In this document: piece after piece, positions 16,001 through 23,818 of the stretch
Layout of the letters: the number at the start of each line of letters is the position of its first letter
Position numbering within the stretch: position 1 is the first letter of the stretch
Source of the DNA: an uncultured Bacteroidales bacterium
GTDB lineage: Bacteria > Bacteroidota > Bacteroidia > Bacteroidales > Paludibacteraceae
Length of the DNA stretch: 44,451 bases
NCBI GenBank assembly: GCA_902785605.1
Contig: CACZZL010000008.1
Coordinates: forward strand, 72,538-116,988
Direction of reading: 5' to 3'
Translations under genes and position numbers: made by a program
The notes under the pieces: model-generated
Told to the model about the DNA's origin: nothing
Seen by the model: only the letters and a program-made list of their open reading frames with translations
The model's database searches: none

Positions 16001-19000
16001 GAACGTGCGGTTACAGGTAGCACCCTTGGCGGTGACGGTGTAGTCATACGAGGTGGAAGCACTCAGACCGCTGATAACCAAACTGGTCACTCCTGCGGCT
16101 ACATCTTGGTCTGTTCCGTTGGAGCAGGTGATGTGATAGCCGTTGGTAGCGCCCGATTGATTGTCCCAAGAGATAGTAGCGCTCACGTCAACTGGCTCAA
16201 CCACTACTGTCGGCACTGCTACTTCGTTACAGCACTCCGATGAGGTGGCATAGTAAGTCGTACTATTACTCTTGGTGAAATGTATGTCAATACTGCTTGT
16301 TGTGTTACTGGTAGCAGTCGATGAAACACCATATAATTTAAAATATCCACCACTACCTGCAGATGAAGGATTTTGGGCGCTATTGATATAATACCCGACA
16401 TTGGAATTATTAGTGGAAATGCTGGAAATGGTGCCCAAATCCGTGGTGTTGTAAATATAGCCATTATTCTTGAACTGAATAACACTACCTACTTTTCCTG
16501 CATTAGATTTATTGAAACTAACGCTCATTGTATTGGTATTGTCGCTATCATCTACGGCATCTATATCATTCAAGGTTCCGGAATATCCCTCACTGGCAAA
16601 GTCGCTTGGCTGAATAGTCAACGTGTACGCAGTAGAACCACCTCCGTCTGTATGTTTATATACGGCATATACAGTACCATCTGTGCTGACTTGATCGATC
16701 AAAGTAGGCTTACTGGTACTTTTACTATGTGGGGCAGCTGTCCATCCTTCGAACGTCCATTCCGTACAAGCGTTGTTGACATAAACACCGGTAGTAGGTA
16801 GGGTGTAGGGTTTGTCTTGCGGCCCCAAATGGTACTCCGTTCCGTCGCAGGACAAAGTAACATTGATCGGTGCTACATTGGTAGTGAAATTGCCACTCAA
16901 AGCACAGTCATTGTCTTTATCACCCGGAGAAATGATCCAGGTGTAATTGGTCTCCGGACTCAAACCCGAAATGGTAACCGGTGAAGTCACACCTGTTTCC
17001 GTTTTCTTGGTTACACCGCCTTCGTCAATATATACATTATAACTCGTACCGCTCTTGCCTGCCCACGTAAGGGTGATGCTATTATAGGTGGTGGCTGTTG
17101 CTGTAACCGTTGCACGGTTATCGCAGTCAACCGGCAAGAAACGGAAGGAGTTATTGCCCGAAGTGTACATACCAAACCGGCTCTCTCCGTCGCGGTAGTA
17201 TAGATTGCGTCCTTCGTCTATCTTTTGGGCAACGTTCGTGTTTATGGCATAGGTGATACCATCGGTTGTTACTAAGCTCCACTCGTAGTTATCGCTGGTA
17301 GCTGAAGCAGGGGCAGCGCCGTTGTTAATTCCCGTTCCGCCGTTGGCTGCATTGCTCCAAAGGCACTTTTCATTACCTAAGAAACGAACGCGTGTTCCAT
17401 ATTCCGCATAGCGGTCATTTGCGCCGCTGGCCTTATAGACATTAAGCAAACTGTACAGCGCGGTAGCAGGACCGGCAGTCACTTTAGTAGGGTTATTGAT
17501 ATCATCTACGCTCACTGCTTCTCCAGCGTATGTGCCCGAGCCGGACATATTAGCAGGCAGAGCGTACCATTGATCGCCGTTCTTGATAGCTATCACAAAT
17601 TTCTCCGGCAGGGAACGACCATGTACAGTACCGGCAGTGTAAACAGGTGTTTGGCTACCGCTGTAGTTGCTGCTGAAGGTGATTGTGGCGTCCGCAGTGG
17701 TGTTATATGCCGTCGGATTATATTCCAGAATAAGGCTGGTCGTCAGATCTTCGTCTTTCGTGACAACATTGCCGTTAGCGCCCCAACCTACGATAGAAAA
17801 TCCTGCACCTGACACAGAAGCACTCAACGTGCTGTTTTTGTCAAAATTAGTTGCCGTTACAGGTACTTCGACCTTGACAAACTGTCCGTTCGTACTCGTC
17901 ACCCACGGCGATGCCGTCGCCTGCACTTTCGGTCCGCACTCTGCCTCGGTAGAGTAGTATACATTTCCCGAACTGACTATTATCTCATTAAATCGAACTT
18001 GAGCGCTAGCTGAAAATGTAATGGATGATTCATTTCCCGTCCATACATTACCTGAAATAGATCCTTTTGTAGTACTGAGGTTTGATATGTAGTAACCAGA
18101 TGAGGGGGTAAATGAGATAGATGTTATTTTACCTATTGAAGTTGAAACAGTAAAATTAGAACCCGAATAAGTGCGTATCTCTGAACTACATATACCATCA
18201 TCTGTAGAAATCGTAAAATTACCAATAGTAGCGGATTGAGAGCCTCGTGAACTAGTCCAACCATTAGCAGAAGTGTTTGTTGGAGTAAAACTTTCTTCTC
18301 CTCCTCCTTCAGTATGCTTATACACTGCATAAGCGTTTCCGCTTGCGGTAAGTTCGGTAATGTAGGTCGGTTTGGTGGTACTCTTAGCATAGGCGCTTCC
18401 GTACCAACCATCAAACGTCCATGCGTCGCATGCATTGGCTGCGTATGTGCCGGTAGTAGGTAAAGTATAAGGGTTCGGTTGATTGTTTAAAGTAGTGGAA
18501 GTGCCTTTATAATAGAGAGTTACGTTAATTGGAGCTTTTGTAACATTAATCGTGTAAGAAGCAGAAGCAGAGCAATAGGTACCACTGGCTTCTACGGAAG
18601 CGGTGATGGTGGTAGAGCCTACTTTACCTTTTAGAGTTACTACTCCCGAGGTGTTTACCGTTCCAATGGTTTCATCACTACTTGTGTAAGCAACCGTTTG
18701 TCCTGCTCCTTTACCGCTGATATTTACAGTTTGTGTGTAGGAGGCGTCATCCGTCGTCTTATCAACTGACGTGTTAGTAAACGACATCGTAGGTGTGTTT
18801 GTACAAGTCGAAGCTGCAGTTCCGCTTATTGTTACGCTTCCGAGCCATAAGTTTCCGCCGCCTCCGTCGAGCGTGATTTTTATAGCTTGAACATTAGAAT
18901 TAATGCTTGTAACTGACCAAGGGGTGTTGCTGTCAGCTAATGTTTTGGATGCAAAAGCTGTACCAGAATAACTGGACCCATTTGTCGAAGTATATAAGGA

Positions 19001-19336
19001 CGCTGTGCAGGTCGCATTTTTTCTCCTAAGATTACTGATATTTAAACTTATATCCGTGTAACCACTTAAGTTCAGACCCGTTATGTATATACTGTTACCA
19101 TTTGTCCAAGTCCCATAATATGAGCCTGTTGCTCCTCCTGATCCTGCAGAAGTAAGACTACATTCGGACATTAATCTTGCTCCGGAATTATCGGTCTGTG
19201 AGCTTGTGGGAGCATAAGTTTGATTTGCTGTGCGCGATGCTCCATTCCAACTGGCTATTGTAACAGAGGCTCCCCATACACTCACACTGAGAACGATGAA
19301 TAAAACGATTGCAAAAAAGCGGTTGATGTTTTTCAT
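13100..19336 (-). CDS. Giant multidomain surface protein (Ig-like, FN3, lamin-tail-like, sorting-type C-terminus)
   Basis: 2078 residues from ATG 19336 with signal peptide MKNINRFFAIVLFIVLSVSVWG. Approximate order: a beta-sandwich (40-180); a BIG2-type Ig domain (182-268, TVNTSGVVTLKGKVGSTTIT); an InlB-repeat-like unit (270-343, DAWTFDGWYGSAY); a second sandwich (350-466); a second InlB-like unit (822-895); FN3 domains near 745-822, 1039-1122 and 1123-1207; and a lamin-tail-like domain (~1212-1462, YIYPGEEIIVYNNGNDADD). From about 1660 it carries the same module as the partial protein at 2-1384. The tail RKILYNGQLYILQGGRVYDA is followed by TGKQMLNR and matches the shared sorting-like pattern. 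It is probably exported and surface-attached; an adhesive or structural role is inferred from domain content only. No catalytic motif was recognised. Confidence 0.85.
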   Translation of the reverse strand: MKNINRFFAIVLFIVLSVSVWGASVTIASWNGASRTANQTYAPTSSQTDNSGARLMSECSLTSAGSGGATGSYYGTWTNGNSIYITGLNLSGYTDISLNISNLRRKNATCTASLYTSTNGSSYSGTAFASKTLADSNTPWSVTSINSNVQAIKITLDGGGGNLWLGSVTISGTAASTCTNTPTMSFTNTSVDKTTDDASYTQTVNISGKGAGQTVAYTSSDETIGTVNTSGVVTLKGKVGSTTITASVEASGTYCSASASYTINVTKAPINVTLYYKGTSTTLNNQPNPYTLPTTGTYAANACDAWTFDGWYGSAYAKSTTKPTYITELTASGNAYAVYKHTEGGGEESFTPTNTSANGWTSSRGSQSATIGNFTISTDDGICSSEIRTYSGSNFTVSTSIGKITSISFTPSSGYYISNLSTTKGSISGNVWTGNESSITFSASAQVRFNEIIVSSGNVYYSTEAECGPKVQATASPWVTSTNGQFVKVEVPVTATNFDKNSTLSASVSGAGFSIVGWGANGNVVTKDEDLTTSLILEYNPTAYNTTADATITFSSNYSGSQTPVYTAGTVHGRSLPEKFVIAIKNGDQWYALPANMSGSGTYAGEAVSVDDINNPTKVTAGPATALYSLLNVYKASGANDRYAEYGTRVRFLGNEKCLWSNAANGGTGINNGAAPASATSDNYEWSLVTTDGITYAINTNVAQKIDEGRNLYYRDGESRFGMYTSGNNSFRFLPVDCDNRATVTATATTYNSITLTWAGKSGTSYNVYIDEGGVTKKTETGVTSPVTISGLSPETNYTWIISPGDKDNDCALSGNFTTNVAPINVTLSCDGTEYHLGPQDKPYTLPTTGVYVNNACTEWTFEGWTAAPHSKSTSKPTLIDQVSTDGTVYAVYKHTDGGGSTAYTLTIQPSDFASEGYSGTLNDIDAVDDSDNTNTMSVSFNKSNAGKVGSVIQFKNNGYIYNTTDLGTISSISTNNSNVGYYINSAQNPSSAGSGGYFKLYGVSSTATSNTTSSIDIHFTKSNSTTYYATSSECCNEVAVPTVVVEPVDVSATISWDNQSGATNGYHITCSNGTDQDVAAGVTSLVISGLSASTSYDYTVTAKGATCNRTFEGSFTTASCSDVPTDVAVSVGTHTATIRWTASASTATIVIYDDDLGSNIVTSVPSQTSPCTISGLNDNTDYYLQVFAGGGCPHPIKPFRTQATAVSIAEWFPDSIRINLAADEATATVIIEDKQENSTVTTSYADGLFFSKYYEAYKNIKLWAIYNGTAEKISLANIKVKSSNNGSEWGKSSGTDDNQKITALDTMGHHEKGYIYPGEEIIVYNNGNDADDASIITCMESTYGLTYKNDPDSVWYLVKNLTTSLSGDDGLLLLNGTDTLDVIGGINAGTAYSAANSQPSWGDADGWNCDDGEDAEGNTLALSTNRCLLVRKNTVKSGLNAVAQNRDYFNTLCDEWWGAQVPDEDNATIEVQTSCDNFSYVGHYNYNNYYAHFDSITSVDELTGKKNDDGTYTIPIPQLDTLSCTMLRVKVYEGTEEKASTEYKVPIMIKTTDATTADDAYFHSYARETNSADVCRECDVVILKGATLTKASSDDTKDIDEVRNLTIYPGGTLIIPSGAKYEYTVNSLTLRVEGENVPFAKLKGTLNSATQQVIVTRRQDNSRPYFFSLPYDCNVSDIRWSNGETPVLGTDYRIMTYDGATRAAQGSANNGRFWTYLTETDVIHAGVGYNIQTPYQYLHELVFPMTLATTDVTAEEDDKAVITAIHQYTNLGTSINNHNWNLIAQPYISPFNPQEDGDIRYGWLDYHYDEGDNVIWERKDETHVYLTMPSFGASKVTYDQKLHSAAGVLNPFLAIFVQGAGEGDITFDKTNRILTAAPPRHLVAEAEHADESLFVGVTLTTNGKSDQTNVRLRPDFTNEYKLGYDLDKFITYYTERPQVYMVNGSRMAFRAVSDEVAANTAMPMGVYGEYAGTYTFALSEDYPIDYVEAVYLTDRETGQTTNLLYGTYSFQTSGRIYTESRFTLSVVVRREAPQTPTDIETVVSGAQQTRKILYNGQLYILQGGRVYDATGKQMLNR

Positions 19337-19407
19337 ATTGGTGTCTGCTATATATTACTATTGTTCGGGCGCGAGTGCGCGTGCAGGCACTTGCGCGGAT
19401 TCGACTA

Positions 19408-19438
19408 CAAAGGTACAACAAATTTTAGACATACGCAA
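19408..19438 (-). promoter_or_regulatory. Promoter of the giant surface protein
   Basis: TTG 19438-19436, 20 bases, TACCTTTG 19415-19408, about 70 bases before the ATG at 19336. Confidence 0.65.
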
Positions 19439-19444
19439 ATAAAA

Positions 19445-19507
19445 GTACATTTTTTATCAAAAATGTACAAAAAAGAACCACACACTAATTAGCATGTGGT
19501 TCTTTTT
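19445..19507 (-). terminator. Tandem hairpins ending the rnf/vWA operon
   Basis: Two perfect stems: a 13-bp stem AAAAAGAACCACA/TGTGGTTCTTTTT (19470-19507) just downstream of the vWA stop, and a 10-bp stem GTACATTTTT/AAAAATGTAC (19445-19468). The first has a T-run on both strands and should terminate in either direction. Confidence 0.75.
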
Positions 19508-19519
19508 CAAAGGATGTGC

Positions 19520-20731
19520 TTATTGGGCGTACTGGTTAATCAGCCGAACAATCAGTTCGTTGAGCAGTTCTACCTCATAATCGCCGACCGTGGCTTCTAT
19601 GTGATCGCCTCCGACACCGCTGTGGTTGGTGAGGAACACATAGGTGCCATCCGTGGAAATAGCTGTGAAGCGCAGGAAGAACTCCGTCTGTTTGTCAATA
19701 CCGCTGGCCGCAACCGGAATGATACGAATACCATGACTCGCGTAGCGCGGAATAGAGAACTGCAGGCTCTCGATCACATCGTTGCGCTTGTGAGGAGGAG
19801 CGTCCAGCAGCATAAATGCCAAACGAATACTGCTCTCTTCACGCCAACTCAGTTCTTGCAGACCTGCCTCCAAAGCCGTGTGTACCGCTTCCGGAAAATC
19901 GCCTCCGCCGTCTGCGTTCTGCTTCTGGATGAAAGCGACCGTCTGAGACAGATCGGATGTGAAATTGTTGGCCTTGGTCACGTACTCATCTCCTTCGTCG
20001 CGGTAGAACAACGCAGCTGTGCGGATGTTCGCCTCGGCGTGGTTGTTCTGCACGGTGGTGATGATGTTGGTCAGGTCGGCTTTGAGAAAATCGATCTCAT
20101 CGCTCATCGACCCGGTAGCATCGACAATGAACGCGATGTCGATGTTCGTAGTGGCGGGCACGGATGCGATACACTCGTTCCAAACCACCTCATCGCCCCA
20201 ACGGGTGACCTGAACCGCTATCTCTTGCGGCATGCCGTCCACGATCAGCATCAGGGTCGAGTCTTCGACCTCTTCCTGCAACTGCGTCAGACCGACAAAC
20301 AGGTTGGTCTCGCCTTTGTTATCCGTACGCGCTTCGTACAGGACCACCGAAGGACCGCACTCCTTGCAGATCAGTCGTACCGGCACATCTTTTTGTACCG
20401 CCCCGTTCGCATCCTTCACACGTACCGCTACGCGGTTGTTCGTGTACAATCCCCAGTAACTGCTCATGTCCGTGTAGTTGGCTCCTTCCTGATCTTGTTT
20501 GGTCATCAGATCAGACCAGAACGTCCAGTGGTCCAGGTCACGCCATTCGCCGGCAGTTACCTTACCGGCAAACTGTTGCTCTTCGCCTCCTTCACCATTA
20601 TCTCCGCCGCCACCTTCGCCGTAGAAGTCAGCGCTTTCCGGCTCTACGCCATCTATCAGTGGATTGGACTCTTTGACGGAGCAGGCACAGAGCATCGCTA
20701 CTGCGCAGAGCATTACTGAGAACTTTTTCAT
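19520..20731 (-). CDS. vWA-domain lipoprotein
   Basis: 403 residues. MKKFSVMLCAVAMLCACSVK is a lipoprotein signal with lipobox LCAC. A Gly/Glu-rich linker (EGGGGDNGEGGEEQQ) is followed by an Ig-like segment (residues ~95-190, RVAVRVKDANGAVQKDVPVR) and a von Willebrand A domain from ~197. The MIDAS motif DATGSMS is at ~204, with further Thr/Asp positions in DGGGDFPEAV. Such domains bind divalent metal and mediate protein contacts. The gene starts 12 bp after rnfA on the same strand, so it probably belongs to the rnf transcript, an uncommon neighbour for Rnf. A role in the complex is not supported by sequence alone. ATG 20731 is the only good signal-peptide start. Confidence 0.85.
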   Translation of the reverse strand: MKKFSVMLCAVAMLCACSVKESNPLIDGVEPESADFYGEGGGGDNGEGGEEQQFAGKVTAGEWRDLDHWTFWSDLMTKQDQEGANYTDMSSYWGLYTNNRVAVRVKDANGAVQKDVPVRLICKECGPSVVLYEARTDNKGETNLFVGLTQLQEEVEDSTLMLIVDGMPQEIAVQVTRWGDEVVWNECIASVPATTNIDIAFIVDATGSMSDEIDFLKADLTNIITTVQNNHAEANIRTAALFYRDEGDEYVTKANNFTSDLSQTVAFIQKQNADGGGDFPEAVHTALEAGLQELSWREESSIRLAFMLLDAPPHKRNDVIESLQFSIPRYASHGIRIIPVAASGIDKQTEFFLRFTAISTDGTYVFLTNHSGVGGDHIEATVGDYEVELLNELIVRLINQYAQ

Positions 20732-20743
20732 ATGCGTTGTTTT

Positions 20744-21385
20744 TTATGCTACACCACTGAATCCCATGAACGCCATCGCCAACAGACCAGCTGTCAACAG
20801 AGCGACCGGAGTTCCTTGCATGGCCTTCGGCACTTTCGCCAAAGCCAATTGCTCGCGGATACCGGCGAACAGAACGAGTGCCAGACCGAAACCGATAGCG
20901 GTTGCCAAAGCGTACAACGTACCGTTCAGCAGGTTGTAACCCAGGGTCACCTCTTCGGTCGAAGGCAGTTTCTGCATCAGCTGTGCCGGATCAGCCACGA
21001 TCAGGGCTACACCGAGAATACAGCAGTTGGTTGTGATCAACGGCAGGAACACACCCAGCGCCTGATAGAGCGAAGGGCTCACTTTCTTGAGCATGATCTC
21101 GATCATCTGCACGAGTGCAGCAATGACAAGAATGAACAAGATCGTCTGCAGGAACAGGAACGTGTTCGGATCACCGAAGATCTCCTGACCCATGTAGTTG
21201 AGCAACTGCTGGAGCAGATAGGTCACTACCGTGGCTACGGTGAGCACAAACGCAACCGCTGCACTCATACCAAGCGCCGTGTCAATCTTCTTACTTACTC
21301 CCAGGAACGGGCAGATACCCAGGAACTGGCTCAATACAATATTATTGACCAATATTGCAGAGACAAATATCAAGAAATAAACCAT
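20744..21385 (-). CDS. rnfA: Rnf electron transport complex subunit RnfA
   Basis: 213 residues with six hydrophobic helices. The start MVYFLIFVSAILVNNIVLSQ and the following FLGICPFLGVSKK are hallmarks of RnfA/NqrE. LGVFLPLITTNCCILGVAL carries the conserved Cys pair that, with RnfE, holds an intramembrane iron-sulfur centre. It is an inner-membrane subunit of ferredoxin:NAD+ oxidoreductase coupled to ion pumping. It is about 20 residues longer than typical, with the extra length in the loop PAQLMQKLPSTEEVTLGYN and the C-terminal end. It follows rnfE by 3 bp and is the last rnf gene. Confidence 0.93.
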   Translation of the reverse strand: MVYFLIFVSAILVNNIVLSQFLGICPFLGVSKKIDTALGMSAAVAFVLTVATVVTYLLQQLLNYMGQEIFGDPNTFLFLQTILFILVIAALVQMIEIMLKKVSPSLYQALGVFLPLITTNCCILGVALIVADPAQLMQKLPSTEEVTLGYNLLNGTLYALATAIGFGLALVLFAGIREQLALAKVPKAMQGTPVALLTAGLLAMAFMGFSGVA

Positions 21386-21388
21386 ACC

Positions 21389-21976
21389 TTACTTTTTGTT
21401 TATTTTGTTAACAATAGCCATCAGGTATGCCAACGCGATGAAGGCACCCGGGGCAAGTACGAAAATCAAAGTGGCGTACGAACCGTCGTAGATCTTGGCA
21501 CCGAAGATCATTCCGGAACCGAGGAACTCACGTACCAGACCGAGCACGGTCAGCGACAACGTGAAGCCCAGACCCATTCCGATGCCGTCCAACGCGCTCA
21601 GACCTACGCTGTTCTTCGCAGCAAAAGCCTCTGCACGACCCAGCACGATACAGTTCACCACAATCAGCGGAATGAACAAACCGAGCTGCTCGTCAACTGC
21701 AGGAGCATATGCCTTGAGCAGGAACTGAACGATGGTCACGAAGGTAGCAATCACCACAATGAATGCCGGAATACGCACTTTGTCCGGAATCAGTTTCTTG
21801 AGCATCGAGATCACCACGTTCGAGCAAACGAGCACGAACAAGGTAGCCAAGCCCATGAACATACCATTCTTGGCGCTGGTAGTGGTGGCCAGCGTCGGAC
21901 ACATACCCAATACCAAGGCAAACGTCGGATTCTCTTTGAGAATACCGTTGGTCAAAGTCTTTAATGCATTATTCAT
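21389..21976 (-). CDS. rnfE: Rnf electron transport complex subunit RnfE
   Basis: 195 residues with multiple membrane spans. NPTFALVLGMCPTLATTTSA and LGLFIPLIVVNCIVLGRAEAF are the RnfE/NqrD signature; the Cys in each half pairs with RnfA in an intramembrane iron-sulfur site. It is an inner-membrane ion-translocating subunit. ATG 21976 overlaps the rnfG stop (ATGA), indicating translational coupling. The length is normal for the family and nothing unusual was seen. Confidence 0.93.
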   Translation of the reverse strand: MNNALKTLTNGILKENPTFALVLGMCPTLATTTSAKNGMFMGLATLFVLVCSNVVISMLKKLIPDKVRIPAFIVVIATFVTIVQFLLKAYAPAVDEQLGLFIPLIVVNCIVLGRAEAFAAKNSVGLSALDGIGMGLGFTLSLTVLGLVREFLGSGMIFGAKIYDGSYATLIFVLAPGAFIALAYLMAIVNKINKK

Positions 21977-22719
21977 TTTGTTACCTCCGTTTCTTGAACA
22001 GGTTGATTTTCACAGTGGTGCTTGCAGTGGCCCTGGCACTTGCCTTGGCATTTGTGCTCGCACTTGCCCTCACAGTTGCCTTCACAATGGTGCTCTGCAG
22101 AAGCCACACTATCCGGGTGTTGCTCCGTGGCGCTGGTAACAGCTTCGATTCCTTCACCTTCATGCAACGCCAGATAAGCCTCGTTGATCGCTCTGAGGAA
22201 TGCGCGCGAGGAGATGGTAGCTGCTGTGATGGCATCTACATCACCACCGTCCTTGCTGACTGCGAACGAACCGTTCGCCTTACGGCCGAGGAGGTAACTC
22301 TTCACTTTCGTCGAATCGTTGAACCAGTCTGCGATATGATCGCCCAGACCCGGGGTCTCCTGGTGCTTGAGGATCTGATAGTTGACAATAACGTCCTCTG
22401 CATCCAATCCGACCATGATCTCCTGGTTGCCACCGAAGCCCATCGCTTTGGTCTTAACGGCTGCACCAATGAAGGTCGAGTCGATGTATGCGCGATAAAC
22501 GGTCAGACCTTTCTCGGTCTCAATCGTGTCTTTGATAACTGCACCTTCGCCTCCGTTCGGCAGGACGCTGAACACAGCCGCTTTCTGCTTGTCGGCTTCT
22601 TGCTTAGCAATCGTAGTCTTGGTCAGCAGATATACGCCTGCCAACGCACCGGCTGCAACAACGCAGATGAGCACGAGGCTAAGCATCATGTTGGGGAGTG
22701 AACTCTTTAATTTTTCCAT
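21973..22719 (-). CDS. rnfG: RnfG with a seven-cysteine C-terminal extension
   Basis: 248 residues. One N-terminal membrane helix (LSLVLICVVAAGALAGVYLL) anchors a periplasmic FMN-binding domain. VDAITAATISSRAF (~residue 158-170) is the S/T-[GA]-A-T-type motif whose Thr carries covalent FMN; here GAT is replaced by AAT. After the normal end of the domain (~residue 195) comes a tail of about 50 residues with Cys at 212, 216, 220, 224, 228, 232 and 236, exactly every fourth residue, interspersed with His, Lys, Glu and Gly (CEGNCEGKCEHKCQGKCQGH). It is encoded by a 12-bp tandem repeat. This periplasmic tail looks metal-binding or redox-active and I do not know it from other RnfG proteins. Its stop overlaps rnfE. 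Confidence 0.9.
   Translation of the reverse strand: MEKLKSSLPNMMLSLVLICVVAAGALAGVYLLTKTTIAKQEADKQKAAVFSVLPNGGEGAVIKDTIETEKGLTVYRAYIDSTFIGAAVKTKAMGFGGNQEIMVGLDAEDVIVNYQILKHQETPGLGDHIADWFNDSTKVKSYLLGRKANGSFAVSKDGGDVDAITAATISSRAFLRAINEAYLALHEGEGIEAVTSATEQHPDSVASAEHHCEGNCEGKCEHKCQGKCQGHCKHHCENQPVQETEVTK
22006..22098 (-). repeat. 12-bp tandem repeat encoding the RnfG Cys tail
   Basis: Degenerate units of the type TGT-GAG-GGC-AAG (minus strand), seven in succession, each encoding C-x-x-x. Confidence 0.8.
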
Positions 22720-22731
22720 AACAGATCCTCC

Positions 22732-23733
22732 TTATTTCTTTTTCTCGCCGAAACGCGTCGGACGAAGCTTGTTTAACAATGGAACGCACGCATTCATGAT
22801 CAGGATAGCGAACGACATACCTTCCGGATATGCACCCCAGGTACGGATAACCATCACGATCACACCAATGCCGATACCGAAGATGATCTTACCCCATGCC
22901 GTCATCGGGCTGGTCACATAATCGGTAGCCATGAAGAACGCACCGAGCATCAAACCACCGGTCAGCAGTTGGTAGCCAACGTAGTTGCAGGTGGTCATGC
23001 CTTCCGGCAGCATACCTGCCCATCCGAGGCAAGCTGCGAACAAGGCAACGGTTGCGATGATCGATACCGGGATGTGCCAAGTGATCACTTTCGTGCAGAT
23101 CAGGAACAATCCGCCGATGATGAGTGCGAGTGCACAAACCTCACCGAGCGAACCGCCCATCATGCCGAGGAAAGCGTTCTTCAACGGAACAAGGTCGTTG
23201 ATCACACTCGCGTCGCCTTCCTTCACCATGTGCTTCAGATAATAGAGCGGGGTGGCACCTGTTTCTGCGTCCAGATACGCCGTCTCAAAACCCTTGGCAA
23301 CAGGCCAAGTGGTCATCTGTGCCGGGAACGAGATGAGCAGGAACACACGGCCTACCAAAGCGGGGTTGAACGGGTTCTGACCCAGACCACCGAAGGTCAT
23401 CTTACCTACACCAATCGCTACGACTGCACCAATCAGCACAATCCACCAGTCGATGGAACTCGGCAGGTTGAAGGCTAACAACAGACCGGTCAGTACTGCC
23501 GACAGGTCACCTATCGTTTGTCTTTTCTCTTTGAGCACAAAACGGCTGATGATCCATTCTGTGCCAACGCATGCCAGAATAGAGATGGCCGCCGTGATCA
23601 GCGCTCCCCAGCCAAACTCCAACACCGATACCACATACGCGGGCAGCAGCGCAAGAATGACCAGAAGCATGTTTTTCCGAACTGAATCACTACCATAAGC
23701 GTGAGGAGCCGGAGCTACAATTAATTGTTTCAT
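22732..23733 (-). CDS. rnfD: Rnf electron transport complex subunit RnfD
   Basis: 333 residues of the NqrB/RnfD family with about nine membrane spans. FGGLGQNPFNPALVGRVFLL is the conserved core of the family, and the sequence ETGATPLYYL (~residue 155-163) carries the Thr expected to be linked to FMN through a phosphoester. It is an inner-membrane subunit, part of the ion pathway of Rnf. The start MKQLIVAPAPHAYGSDSVRK is typical. The rnfC-rnfD gap holds an AAAGTTT-type heptamer array. Confidence 0.93.
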   Translation of the reverse strand: MKQLIVAPAPHAYGSDSVRKNMLLVILALLPAYVVSVLEFGWGALITAAISILACVGTEWIISRFVLKEKRQTIGDLSAVLTGLLLAFNLPSSIDWWIVLIGAVVAIGVGKMTFGGLGQNPFNPALVGRVFLLISFPAQMTTWPVAKGFETAYLDAETGATPLYYLKHMVKEGDASVINDLVPLKNAFLGMMGGSLGEVCALALIIGGLFLICTKVITWHIPVSIIATVALFAACLGWAGMLPEGMTTCNYVGYQLLTGGLMLGAFFMATDYVTSPMTAWGKIIFGIGIGVIVMVIRTWGAYPEGMSFAILIMNACVPLLNKLRPTRFGEKKK

Positions 23734-23763
23734 ATTCGTAAATTATTCAGATTACTTGTTTTA

Positions 23764-23818
23764 CTTAAAACTTTAAACTTTAGAACTTCTCTAAACTTTA
23801 AACTTTCAACTCTCAACT
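23764..23818 (-). repeat. Heptamer array (TAAAGTT unit) between rnfC and rnfD
   Basis: On the minus strand GAGAGTT GAAAGTT TAAAGTT ... TAAAGTT TAAAGTT, beginning at the rnfC stop codon. Confidence 0.8.

Noticed and set aside
19496-21964. Two ~400-residue plus-strand ORFs opposite the vWA and rnfA/rnfE genes
   Set aside because: They lie antisense to clear rnf and vWA coding sequence and have shadow-type composition (rich in Arg, His, Gln) without motifs.
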